Below, in pieces: positions 8,482 to 16,283 of a stretch of DNA of 41,645 nt. This DNA is from an uncultured Bacteroides sp. GTDB lineage: Bacteria; Bacteroidota; Bacteroidia; Bacteroidales; Bacteroidaceae. The notes below the pieces were generated by a model. It saw nothing but the letters and a program-made list of their open reading frames with translations, was not told where the DNA came from and did not search any database. Where the stretch lies: the NCBI GenBank assembly GCA_949288585.1, contig CASEKR010000015.1, forward strand, positions 1-41,645, written 5' to 3'. Every line of letters starts with the position of its first letter. The stretch's first letter is position 1. The translations under genes were made by a program, and so were the position numbers.

Positions 8482-9450
8482 ATGAAGAAAGAAGACTTAC
8501 GAATTGTCTACATGGGCACGCCGGAGTTTGCGGTGGAGTCCCTGCGCTGCCTGGTGGAGGGTGGCTATAACGTGGTGGGCGTCGTCACCATGCCCGACAA
8601 GCCCGCCGGGCGCGGCCATAAGCTGCAGCCCTCGCCCGTCAAGCTGTATGCAAAGATGCATGGCCTGCCCATCTTGCAGCCCGAGCGGCTGAAGGACGAG
8701 GCTTTCCTCGAACAACTGCGCGCTTGGCAGGCCGACCTTCAGATAGTCGTCGCCTTCCGCATGTTGCCCGAAGTGGTCTGGGCCATGCCCCGCCTGGGTA
8801 CGTTCAACCTCCACGCCTCCCTCTTGCCGCAGTACCGGGGCGCCGCGCCCATCAACTGGGCCGTCATCAACGGCGAGACGGAGACGGGCGTCACCACTTT
8901 CTTCCTCCGCCACGAGATAGACACCGGCGAGGTCATCCAGCAGGTGCGCGTCCCCATAGCCGACACGGACGACGTGGGCACGGTGCACGACCGGCTGATG
9001 GTGCTGGGCGGGCGCGTGGTCGTGGAGACGGTGGACGCCATCCTGGCCGGGACGGTGAAGCCCATCCCCCAGGAACAGATGCAGGCCGACGGCCCCCTGC
9101 GCCCGGCCCCGAAGATATTCAAGGACACGTGCCGCATCGACTGGAACCGTCCCGTCAAGCAGGTCTACGACTTCATACGCGGCCTTTCCCCCTATCCTGC
9201 GGCCTGGACCGAACTGCACCAGGCGGGGCGCGAGCCCGTGGTGGTGAAGGTGTTCGAGGCCGGGAAGATGCCCGGAGCCCACAACCTCCCCATCGGCACG
9301 GTGCAGACCGACGGCAAGACCTATCTTCGCGTGGCCGCCGCCGACGGGCTGGTAGACCTCCGTTCCCTCCAACTCCCCGGCAAGAAGCGCCTCCGCGTGG
9401 ACGAACTGCTGCGCGGCTATCGCCTGGAGGAACCCGCCACCGTGCAATGA
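8482..9450 (+). CDS. fmt: Methionyl-tRNA formyltransferase
   Basis: Transfers a formyl group from 10-formyltetrahydrofolate to initiator Met-tRNA in the cytosol. The 322-residue protein has the expected length and order: N-terminal formyltransferase domain with RIVYMGTPEFAVESL, MPDKPAGRGHKLQPSPVK, the catalytic region with FNLHASLLPQYRGAAPINW (Asn and His of the active site) and the Asp in FFLRHEIDTGEVIQQ; then the C-terminal tRNA-binding domain (IDWNRPVKQVYDFIRGLSPYPAAW). The start MKKEDLRIVYMG at 8482 fits the family; in-frame ATGs at 8449 and 8416 would add residues not seen in homologues, and the one at 8416 lies inside the tandem repeat. It is followed by rpe after 48 bases and probably co-transcribed. 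Confidence 0.96.
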   Translation: MKKEDLRIVYMGTPEFAVESLRCLVEGGYNVVGVVTMPDKPAGRGHKLQPSPVKLYAKMHGLPILQPERLKDEAFLEQLRAWQADLQIVVAFRMLPEVVWAMPRLGTFNLHASLLPQYRGAAPINWAVINGETETGVTTFFLRHEIDTGEVIQQVRVPIADTDDVGTVHDRLMVLGGRVVVETVDAILAGTVKPIPQEQMQADGPLRPAPKIFKDTCRIDWNRPVKQVYDFIRGLSPYPAAWTELHQAGREPVVVKVFEAGKMPGAHNLPIGTVQTDGKTYLRVAAADGLVDLRSLQLPGKKRLRVDELLRGYRLEEPATVQ

Positions 9451-9498
9451 CCCCCATCTCCCCATTTATCATTAACCATTAACCGTTACCTACCCCTC

Positions 9499-10149
9499 AT
9501 GTCCCCCCTAATCTCTCCCTCCATCCTCTCGGCCAACTTCGGCAACCTGGCCGACGACATCGACATGCTGAACCGCAGCGAGGCCGACTGGCTGCACGTA
9601 GATATCATGGACGGCGTTTTCGTGCCCAACATCTCCTTCGGCTTCCCCGTCCTGAAGCACGTGGCCGCCTTGGCCGAGAAGCCCCTCGACGTCCACCTCA
9701 TGATTGTGCAGCCCGAGAAGTTCATTCCCGAGGTGAAGGCCTTGGGCACCCACGTGATGAACGTCCACTACGAGGCTTGCCCCCATCTGCACCGCGTCGT
9801 CCAGCAGATACGCGACGCCGGGATGCAGCCTGCCGTCACCATCAACCCCGCCACGCCCGTCTCCCTCTTGAAGGACATCGTGAACGACCTCTACATGGTG
9901 CTCATCATGGGTGTCAACCCCGGCTTCGGCGGGCAGAAGTTCATCCCCCGCACCATCAGCAAGGTGCGCGAACTGCGCGACCTGCTGGACGCCACCGGCT
10001 CCACTGCCCTTATCGAGGTGGACGGCGGCGTCAACCTCCAGACGGGCGCCCGCCTGGTGGAGGCCGGGGCGGACGTCCTGGTGGCGGGCAACGCCGTCTT
10101 CTCTGCCGACAATCCGGTGGAGGCCATCCATGCCTTGAAGAACCTGTAA
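9499..10149 (+). CDS. rpe: Ribulose-phosphate 3-epimerase
   Basis: Interconverts ribulose 5-phosphate and xylulose 5-phosphate in the non-oxidative pentose phosphate pathway. The 216-residue TIM-barrel protein has the family motifs in order: SPSILSANFGNLADDI at the N-terminus, HVDIMDGVFVPNISFG (metal His and Asp), DVHLMI with its metal-binding His, VNPGFGGQKFIP, and EVDGGVN near the C-terminus that carries the second catalytic Asp, followed by GADVLVAGNAVF for phosphate binding. It sits between fmt and comEC with short spacers (48 and 13 bases), so the three are probably one transcript. Confidence 0.97.
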   Translation: MSPLISPSILSANFGNLADDIDMLNRSEADWLHVDIMDGVFVPNISFGFPVLKHVAALAEKPLDVHLMIVQPEKFIPEVKALGTHVMNVHYEACPHLHRVVQQIRDAGMQPAVTINPATPVSLLKDIVNDLYMVLIMGVNPGFGGQKFIPRTISKVRELRDLLDATGSTALIEVDGGVNLQTGARLVEAGADVLVAGNAVFSADNPVEAIHALKNL

Positions 10150-10162
10150 CGGCGGACGCGGC

Positions 10163-12250
10163 TTGGCCTACGGTATTTGGCGGAATTACCCCTTCGTGTG
10201 GCTCTTGCCGTGTCTGGCGTTGGGGATTGTGTGCGGGGATACCCTTTCGCATGGTTGCCCATGGGCTTGCTTTGCGGGTATCTCCGTTGCTTTCTTTGTC
10301 CTTCTCTATGCCTGCCGGCGTCTTTTCCTCCGGCGCCTGGCGTTGCTGCTGGCCGGTCTGCTGCTGGCCTTGGTCGGCTTCCAACTGGCCGGACTGCAAT
10401 GGGAGGCCAGCCGCTACGATTTCCCCGGCCACGAGGCTGACTACCGCCTGCGCATCTGCGGGAAGCCCGAACTGAAGGCACGCAGCATCCTGTGCCCGTC
10501 GCGCCTGCTGGGCACTTGCGTGGGCGATTCCTTGCAGGCGGAACCCCGCCAGTCCCTGTTCTTGCTCTATTTCCCCAAAGATTCCTTGGCGGCGCGCTTA
10601 GAGCGGGGAGACGAACTGCTGGTCCGCACGACCCTTTCCCCTCCGCGCAACTCGGGCAATCCCGATGAGTTCGACTACGAACGCTACCTCCGCCGCCAGG
10701 GCGGGAGCGGCACGGCCTATGTGCCTGCGGGCCACTGGCAGGTGGTGGGGCACGACTCGACGCGCACCCTGCGGCAAGTGGCCTTGGACTATCGCGACCG
10801 GGTGGTGGCTCTCTACCAGCGGCTGGGCTTCCGGGGCGACGAAGGGGCGGTGCTCTCCGCCTTGACTGTGGGCGACCAGACCGACCTGAGCGAGGACATC
10901 GTGGAGACGTATTCCGTGGCGGGCGCCAACCATGTCCTGTCCCTGTCCGGACTGCACATCGGCTTCCTCTACGTCCTTCTGTTGGTGTTGTTCCGCCCCG
11001 TCTGGCAGCGTTGGCGTTGGCTGAAGTTCCCCCTACTTTTGCTCATTGTCTGCCTGATGTGGGCCTTTGCCTTCTTCACCGGGTTGGCCTCGCCCGTGGT
11101 GCGCGCGGTGACGATGATGTCTATCTTGGCTCTGTCCACGCTCCAGTCCGAGCGGCTGCTGACCTTGAACACGTTGGCGGCCACGGCCTTCCTGATGTTG
11201 TTGGTCCGCCCCCTGTGGCTGTTCGACGTCAGTTTCCAGTTGTCTTTCCTGTCGCTGGCCGCCATCCTTTTGTTCCAGCCTCCCCTCTACCGGCTTTGGC
11301 AGCCCCGTTGGCGCCTGTTGCGCTATGTGTGGGGGCTGCTGACGGTGTCCTTGGCCGCCCAGGTGGGCACGGTGCCCTTGGTGCTGCTCTACTTCTCCCG
11401 CTTCTCCACGCATTTCCTGCTCAGCAACCTATGGGTGGTTCCCCTGTCTTCGCTGGTGCTCTATGCTGCCGTGTTCCTGCTGCTGCTCACGCCCTTCCCG
11501 GCTTTGCAAGGTTTCTTTGCCGGGTGGCTGGAACGGCTGTTGTGGGTGCAGAACGAGGGGCTTCGCTGGATTAGCTGTTTGCCCTATGCCTCCTTCGACC
11601 ATCTGTGGGTCGACCGCTGGGATGTCCTGCTGTTCTACGTCTTCTTGGCCTTCTTCTGCCTGGCTGTGCGGCGCCTTACTCCCCGCCGGGCCTATGCCGC
11701 CCTGTTCGCCCTCTTGCTGCTGGTTGGTTACCACCAGGCGGCCCGCTATCTTTCCCGACCTCGGCGCAGTCTGGTCTTCTATAACGTCCGTCGCGCCCCG
11801 GCGGTGCATTGCGTGGCGGATGATGGCCGTTCCTGGCTGGTGGGGCCGGACAGCCTGCCCGACGTCCCGCTTCTGGCACGTTCGTTGGAGGTGCATTGGG
11901 ACCGCCTGCGTCTCCGGCCGCCCGTCCCCGTGGCAGGACACTGTTCCCGTCCGGACCTTTTCCTGGACGACGGCCTGCTGTTCTACGGCGGGCGTACCGT
12001 CTGCATCCTGTCGGACGGCCGTTGGCGGGGAAAGGTGTCCGCTTCTCCCTTGCCCGTCGACTACCTGTACGTCTGCCGGGGATACAAAGGCACTTTGGCC
12101 GACTTGGACGGCCTCTTCACGGCACGCTTCGTGGTGTTCGACGCCTCCTTTACGGGCTACTACCGGCGCCGCCTGGCCGACGAGTGCATCCGCCGGGGCA
12201 TTCCCTTCCATTCGCTGGCCGAACAAGGCGCCCTGCAAGTATCTCTGTGA
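10163..12250 (+). CDS. comEC: ComEC/Rec2-family competence membrane protein
   Basis: A polytopic inner-membrane protein of 695 residues related to the DNA-uptake channel ComEC. After two N-terminal membrane segments there is a soluble DUF4131-type domain (about 60-200), then the Competence domain (about 215-480) with the signature NHVLSLSGLHIGFLYVLLL and FFTGLASPVVRAV, and many membrane helices. The C-terminal soluble part (about 535-695) is where ComEC of naturally competent bacteria has a metallo-beta-lactamase domain, but no HxHxDH motif is present. Translation probably starts at TTG 10163, 13 bases after rpe, since the sequence from there (NYPFVWLLPCLALGIVCGD) matches the usual N-terminal helix; no ATG is nearby. 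Whether it moves DNA in this organism is unknown. Confidence 0.9.
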   Translation: MAYGIWRNYPFVWLLPCLALGIVCGDTLSHGCPWACFAGISVAFFVLLYACRRLFLRRLALLLAGLLLALVGFQLAGLQWEASRYDFPGHEADYRLRICGKPELKARSILCPSRLLGTCVGDSLQAEPRQSLFLLYFPKDSLAARLERGDELLVRTTLSPPRNSGNPDEFDYERYLRRQGGSGTAYVPAGHWQVVGHDSTRTLRQVALDYRDRVVALYQRLGFRGDEGAVLSALTVGDQTDLSEDIVETYSVAGANHVLSLSGLHIGFLYVLLLVLFRPVWQRWRWLKFPLLLLIVCLMWAFAFFTGLASPVVRAVTMMSILALSTLQSERLLTLNTLAATAFLMLLVRPLWLFDVSFQLSFLSLAAILLFQPPLYRLWQPRWRLLRYVWGLLTVSLAAQVGTVPLVLLYFSRFSTHFLLSNLWVVPLSSLVLYAAVFLLLLTPFPALQGFFAGWLERLLWVQNEGLRWISCLPYASFDHLWVDRWDVLLFYVFLAFFCLAVRRLTPRRAYAALFALLLLVGYHQAARYLSRPRRSLVFYNVRRAPAVHCVADDGRSWLVGPDSLPDVPLLARSLEVHWDRLRLRPPVPVAGHCSRPDLFLDDGLLFYGGRTVCILSDGRWRGKVSASPLPVDYLYVCRGYKGTLADLDGLFTARFVVFDASFTGYYRRRLADECIRRGIPFHSLAEQGALQVSL

Positions 12251-12260
12251 GGGGGTTGTC

Positions 12261-12340
12261 CCGAGTGCGTCCGGGAGTTACACCGAGTGCACTCGGGACA
12301 TGCGCCGAGTGCACTCGGCGCAAAGAGATGCCGCACTCGG
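12261..12340. repeat. 22-bp tandem palindromic repeat between comEC and nrnA
   Basis: CCGAGTGC recurs at 12261, 12283 and 12305, and the half-unit GCACTCGG returns at 12333, so about four units spaced 21-22 bp. The second and third units carry the perfect palindrome CCGAGTGCACTCGG (12283-12296 and 12305-12318); around the third it grows to a perfect 20-bp palindrome, 12302-12321. The array lies between the comEC stop (12250) and the nrnA promoter (12396). There is no T-run, so it does not look like an ordinary intrinsic terminator. Confidence 0.88.
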
Positions 12341-12395
12341 CAAAACCTTGTGTGGAAATCCCCCTCCGGATGTCCCGTAATCCGAGAGTTTTTCG

Positions 12396-12403
12396 TACTT
12401 TTG
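12396..12403 (+). promoter_or_regulatory. -7 promoter box of the DHH phosphoesterase gene
   Basis: TACTTTTG is an exact match to TAnnTTTG, 49 bases before the ATG at 12452. A clear -33 TTTG is not seen. Confidence 0.55.
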
Positions 12404-12451
12404 TGCCCACTTAATTGGTTTCATCATTATTATTTAAATGAAAGACTTCCT

Positions 12452-13492
12452 ATGTTGAGCAAGATAATCAAGCAAGCGGACATCGACCACTTCGCCAAGT
12501 GGTTCGAACGCGCCGAGAAGATAGTCATCGTCTCCCACGTGTCGCCCGACGGCGATGCCATCGGTTCGTCCTTGGGGCTGTGGCATTTCCTCTGTTCGCA
12601 GGACAAGACGGCCAACGTCATCGTTCCCAATGCCTTTCCCGACTTCCTGAAATGGATGCCCGGCAGCAAGGATATCCTGCTGTATGACAAGTACAAGGAG
12701 TTTGCCGACCGCCTGCTGGCCGAGGCTGACGTCATCTGCTGCCTGGACTTCAATGCCATCCACCGCATCGACGCCATGGCGGACGCCGTGCTGGCCTCGC
12801 CCGCGCGGAAGATTCTCATCGACCATCACCTGGACCCGGAGCAGTTTGCGAAGATTATCATCTCGCACCCCGAAATCTCTTCTACCTCCGAACTGGTGTT
12901 CCGCCTCATCTGCCGTATGGGCTACTTCAATGAAATCACCAAGGAAGGCGCCGAGTGCATCTACACGGGCATGATGACCGACACGGGCGGCTTCACCTAC
13001 AACTCGAACAACCGCGAAATCTACTTCATCATCAGCGAACTGCTGACCAAGGGCATCGACAAGGACGCCATTTACCGCAAGGTGTTCAATACCTATTCCG
13101 AGAGCCGCCTGCGCCTGATGGGCTACGTCCTTTCGCAGATGCGCGTCTACACCGACTGCAACGCCGCCCTCATTTCGCTGACCAAGAAGGAACAGCGGCG
13201 CTTCAACTACATCCGTGGCGACAGTGAGGGCTTTGTCAACATCCCGCTGAGCATCAAGAACGTGGTGTTCTCCTGCTTCCTGCGCGAAGACACCGAGAAG
13301 CCGATGATTAAAATCTCCCTCCGCTCCGTGGGCACCTTCCCCTGCAACCAGGTGGCCGCCGAGTTTTTCAATGGCGGCGGGCATCTCAATGCCTCGGGCG
13401 GCGAGTTCTACGGCACGATGGACGAGGCGAGGGAAGTGTTCGAGGCTGCGCTCCGCAAATACAAGCCTTTGCTCACGGCCGCCCAACCGTGA
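12452..13492 (+). CDS. DHH-family phosphoesterase (NrnA-type oligoribonuclease/pAp phosphatase)
   Basis: Predicted cytosolic Mn2+-dependent phosphoesterase of 346 residues. NrnA enzymes degrade very short RNAs, remove phosphate from 3'-phosphoadenosine 5'-phosphate and can cleave pGpG or pApA; the exact substrate here is inferred from family only. The DHH domain shows SHVSPDGDAIGSS (His29, Asp33, Asp35), the second metal Asp in CCLDFNAIHRID, the name-giving LIDHHLDPE, and MMTDTGGF. The C-terminal DHHA1 domain has FNGGGHLNASGGEF. The start at ATG 12452 (MLSKIIKQADIDHF) was preferred because upstream in-frame codons run through the promoter and the palindromic repeat. Confidence 0.93.
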   Translation: MLSKIIKQADIDHFAKWFERAEKIVIVSHVSPDGDAIGSSLGLWHFLCSQDKTANVIVPNAFPDFLKWMPGSKDILLYDKYKEFADRLLAEADVICCLDFNAIHRIDAMADAVLASPARKILIDHHLDPEQFAKIIISHPEISSTSELVFRLICRMGYFNEITKEGAECIYTGMMTDTGGFTYNSNNREIYFIISELLTKGIDKDAIYRKVFNTYSESRLRLMGYVLSQMRVYTDCNAALISLTKKEQRRFNYIRGDSEGFVNIPLSIKNVVFSCFLREDTEKPMIKISLRSVGTFPCNQVAAEFFNGGGHLNASGGEFYGTMDEAREVFEAALRKYKPLLTAAQP

Positions 13493-13563
13493 AAAAACGG
13501 TGCGGAAAGGTTAAAAGATACGAACATTCGGTAGTTATCCCTTTATCTTTCCGCGAAATCAGA

Positions 13564-13571
13564 TACTTTTG
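13564..13571 (+). promoter_or_regulatory. -7 promoter box of the DUF4827-glmM pair
   Basis: TACTTTTG matches TAnnTTTG exactly, 25 bases before the lipoprotein start. An imperfect -33 element (TTTA at 13542-13545) lies 18 bases upstream. Confidence 0.6.
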
Positions 13572-13596
13572 TCACGCAATTTATTAACAGATAGAA

Positions 13597-14193
13597 ATGA
13601 AGAAACTTACTTTACTCTTTTTGCTCCTGATGGCGGCCTGCATAGGTTTCCAGGCTTGTGACGACACCATGACTTACGCCGAAATGAAGGAGCGGGAAGA
13701 CGATGCCATCGCCGCCTTCATCCGCGACAGCAGCATCACCGTCATCTCACAAAGCCAATTCTTCGCGCAGGACACGACGACCAACCTCGAACGCAACGAA
13801 TACGTGCAACTGGCCAGCGGCGTCTACATGCAGATAGTAGACAGGGGGATTGAAGGCGACACGGTGCGGAACAACGACGAGATATTGGTGCGGTTCACTG
13901 AATACGACATTTTGGACAAGTACTTAATGTATTCCAACCTGGAGGTGGCCTACATGGTCGACGGTTTCCGCTACACCGAAACCTCTTCTTCCATTGCAGG
14001 CATCTTCATGCCGGACAGCTATTATTACAACTATTTCAGCAGTTCGGCCGTTCCGGCCGGATGGCTCGTGCCTTGGGCTTACATATATAATAAGTCGCAC
14101 GTGAAGTTGATTGTCCCCTCGGACATGGGAAGCAGCACGGCCATGTCGTCCGTCATTCCGTATTATTACGACATCCGCTATCAGATTTACTAA
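13597..14193 (+). CDS. DUF4827 family lipoprotein, FKBP-like
   Basis: Exported protein of 198 residues. The N-terminus is a lipoprotein signal; Cys21 in GFQACDDT is the likely lipidated residue, and the two acidic residues after it resemble the surface-export signal of Bacteroidota lipoproteins (Cys15 in MAAC is an alternative). The rest matches my recollection of DUF4827, a Bacteroidota-only family with an FKBP/peptidyl-prolyl-isomerase-like fold: EYVQLASGVYMQIVDRG, NDEILVRFTEYDI and SSAVPAGWLVPWAYI are typical. Activity as an isomerase has not been shown as far as I know. It shares a promoter with glmM, whose ATG is 16 bases after this stop, suggesting a cell-envelope link. Confidence 0.85.
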   Translation: MKKLTLLFLLLMAACIGFQACDDTMTYAEMKEREDDAIAAFIRDSSITVISQSQFFAQDTTTNLERNEYVQLASGVYMQIVDRGIEGDTVRNNDEILVRFTEYDILDKYLMYSNLEVAYMVDGFRYTETSSSIAGIFMPDSYYYNYFSSSAVPAGWLVPWAYIYNKSHVKLIVPSDMGSSTAMSSVIPYYYDIRYQIY

Positions 14194-14209
14194 TATAAAG
14201 TTCTTTTGT

Positions 14210-15598
14210 ATGACACTTATCAAATCCATTTCCGGTATCCGGGGTACCATCGGCGGCGCGGCCGGTGAGGGACTGAACCCGCTGGATATCGTGAAATTCA
14301 CGTCGGCCTATGCCACGTTGATACGTAAGACCTGCACCGTCAGGAGCAACAAGATAGTGGTGGGCCGCGATGCCCGCCTTTCCGGCGAAATGGTGAAGAA
14401 CGTCGTGGTCGGCACCCTGATGGGCATGGGCTGGGACGTGGTAGACATCGACCTCGCTTCTACCCCCACCACCGAACTGGCTGTGACCATGGAAGGAGCC
14501 AGCGGCGGCATTATCCTGACCGCCTCGCACAACCCCAAGCAGTGGAATGCCTTGAAGCTGCTGAACGAGCGGGGCGAGTTCCTCAACCAGGCGGAGGGCG
14601 AAGAAGTGCTGCGCATCGCTGAGGCCGAGGCTTTTGAATATGCCGAGGTAGACAAACTGGGCACGTACCGCAAGGACCTCTCCTACAACCAACGCCACAT
14701 CGACAGCGTTCTGGCTCTCGACTTGGTGGACGTGGAAGCCATCCGCAAGGCCGGTTTCCGCGTGGCCATCGATTGCGTGAACTCGGTGGGCGGCATCATT
14801 CTGCCCGACCTGCTGCGCCAATTGGGCGTGCAGCACGTGGAGAAGCTCTATTGCGACGCGACGGGCAACTTCCAGCATAACCCCGAACCTTTGGAACGTA
14901 ACTTGGGCGACATCATGGCATTGATGGCGAAGGGACAGAATGACGTGGCCTTCGTGGTAGACCCCGACGTGGACCGCTTGGCCATTATCTGCGAAGACGG
15001 GCGCATGTATGGTGAGGAATATACGTTGGTCAGCGTGGCCGACTACGTGCTGAAGCACACGCCCGGCCCCGCGGTATCCAACCTCAGTTCGACCCGCGCC
15101 CTGCGCGATGTCACCACCCGCTACGGGCAGTCATACTACGCGGCGGCCGTGGGCGAGGTGAACGTGACGACCCGGATGAAGGAAGTGGGTGCCGTCATCG
15201 GCGGCGAGGGCAACGGCGGCGTCATCTATCCCGCCAGCCACTACGGGCGCGACGCCTTGGTGGGCATCGCCCTCTTCCTGAGCCACCTGGCGCACGAAGG
15301 CAAGAAGGTGAGCGAACTGCGCGCCACGTATCCCGCCTACTACATGGCCAAGAACCGCATTGACCTGACGCCCGGCATTGATGTGGACGCCATCCTGGCC
15401 AAAGTGAAGGAACTCTACAAGGACGAGGAAATCAACGACATAGACGGTGTGAAGATAGACTTTCCAGACAAGTGGGTGCACCTGCGCAAGAGCAACACTG
15501 AGCCTATCATACGCGTTTACAGTGAGGCTCCTACGCAGGAGGAGGCCGAAGAGATTGCCCGGCAAGTGATGAAGGTGATAGAAGGCTTGGCCCGCTAA
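14210..15598 (+). CDS. glmM: Phosphoglucosamine mutase (alpha-D-phosphohexomutase family)
   Basis: Converts glucosamine 6-phosphate to glucosamine 1-phosphate on the way to UDP-GlcNAc for peptidoglycan and outer-membrane glycolipids. All four family loops are present in the 462-residue protein: phosphoserine loop TASHNPKQWNALK (Ser106), metal loop DPDVDRLAI, sugar-binding loop GGEGNGGVI, and phosphate-binding loop RKSNTEPIIRVYSEA. The N-terminal SISGIRGTIGG is the usual first contact with the phosphosugar. The start MTLIKSISGIRG at 14210 fits; an upstream in-frame codon at 14111 lies inside the lipoprotein gene. Substrate choice (glucosamine against mannose or glucose) rests on resemblance to Bacteroides GlmM and is not proven. 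Confidence 0.92.
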   Translation: MTLIKSISGIRGTIGGAAGEGLNPLDIVKFTSAYATLIRKTCTVRSNKIVVGRDARLSGEMVKNVVVGTLMGMGWDVVDIDLASTPTTELAVTMEGASGGIILTASHNPKQWNALKLLNERGEFLNQAEGEEVLRIAEAEAFEYAEVDKLGTYRKDLSYNQRHIDSVLALDLVDVEAIRKAGFRVAIDCVNSVGGIILPDLLRQLGVQHVEKLYCDATGNFQHNPEPLERNLGDIMALMAKGQNDVAFVVDPDVDRLAIICEDGRMYGEEYTLVSVADYVLKHTPGPAVSNLSSTRALRDVTTRYGQSYYAAAVGEVNVTTRMKEVGAVIGGEGNGGVIYPASHYGRDALVGIALFLSHLAHEGKKVSELRATYPAYYMAKNRIDLTPGIDVDAILAKVKELYKDEEINDIDGVKIDFPDKWVHLRKSNTEPIIRVYSEAPTQEEAEEIARQVMKVIEGLAR

Positions 15599-15615
15599 GC
15601 CAGTGGCTTTAGCTA

Positions 15616-16161
15616 TCAGATAACAAAAGAGGCATCGGCAGCCATATCGTGGCCGTCGGTGCCTTTGAGTATTTTTTCCACCTCTCCTTCGAAGTTGGGG
15701 GTGAAGATGCCTTTTCCTATGTTTTCGTGGATTTCTTCTACCGTCCAGAAACGTCCGCCGTCCAGTTCGTCAGAGGGATGGACGGGACCGTCATACACGG
15801 TGCGGAAGGTGAAGACCAGTTCGCGTTCGCGGGCCGACTCGAAAACGTAGTGGGTGACGGGCTGGGGCGTGAAGTCGGTGATGCCAAGTTCCTCGCGCAC
15901 CTCGCGGCGCAGGGCTTGCTCCACGCTCTCGCCCAAGTCGACGTGTCCGCCTACGGCAGTGTCCCACTTGCCGGGCTGGATGTCCTTCCAGTCGGGACGT
16001 CGTTGCAGGTAGAGCTGGCCGGCGGAGTTGAACACGTGCAGGTGGACGACCGGGTGCAGCAGCTTGCTGCCGTTGTGGCACTCGCCGCGCGTGGCGGCGC
16101 TGAGGATGTTGCCTTCTTCGTCCACTATGGGGAACATCTCTTCGTTGTTGTCTTTCTTCAT
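15616..16161 (-). CDS. Nudix hydrolase, isopentenyl-diphosphate-isomerase-like
   Basis: Cytosolic Nudix protein of 181 residues. The Nudix box spans residues 72-94 (GHVDLGESVEQALRREVREE with the following LGI) and has every consensus residue for binding Mg2+ and cleaving a nucleoside diphosphate linked to another moiety. The N-terminal MFPIVDEEGNILSAATRGE and LLHPVVHLHVFNSAGQLYLQ resemble the Idi/YfcD subgroup, whose substrates are mostly unknown; calling it an isomerase would go beyond the evidence. It converges on glmM with 17 bases between the stop codons and lies downstream of queA on the same strand. Confidence 0.9.
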   Translation of the reverse strand: MKKDNNEEMFPIVDEEGNILSAATRGECHNGSKLLHPVVHLHVFNSAGQLYLQRRPDWKDIQPGKWDTAVGGHVDLGESVEQALRREVREELGITDFTPQPVTHYVFESARERELVFTFRTVYDGPVHPSDELDGGRFWTVEEIHENIGKGIFTPNFEGEVEKILKGTDGHDMAADASFVI

Positions 16162-16174
16162 GAATGATAATTTA

Positions 16175-16270
16175 AGTTTATAAGTTTTTGAGTTTATAAG
16201 TTTTTGAGTTCGCCCGTTACAGTCTTGCCTAACTTAAAAACTTAAGAACTGAGAAACTTAAAAACTCACT
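16175..16270. repeat. 16-bp tandem repeat and inverted AT-rich repeats between queA and the Nudix gene
   Basis: AGTTTATAAGTTTTTG occurs twice head to tail (16175-16190 and 16191-16206). Further on, runs such as ACTTAAAAACTTAAG and ACTTAAAAACTCACTT are imperfect inverted copies, so this AT-rich spacer could fold back on itself. It lies between two genes reading the same way; no T-tract hairpin typical of a terminator stands out. Confidence 0.7.
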
Positions 16271-16283
16271 TATAAATTCCTAT

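Noticed and set aside
8296-12340. CRISPR array as an explanation for the tandem repeats
   Set aside because: Units are directly adjacent with no unique spacers, and no cas genes are present.
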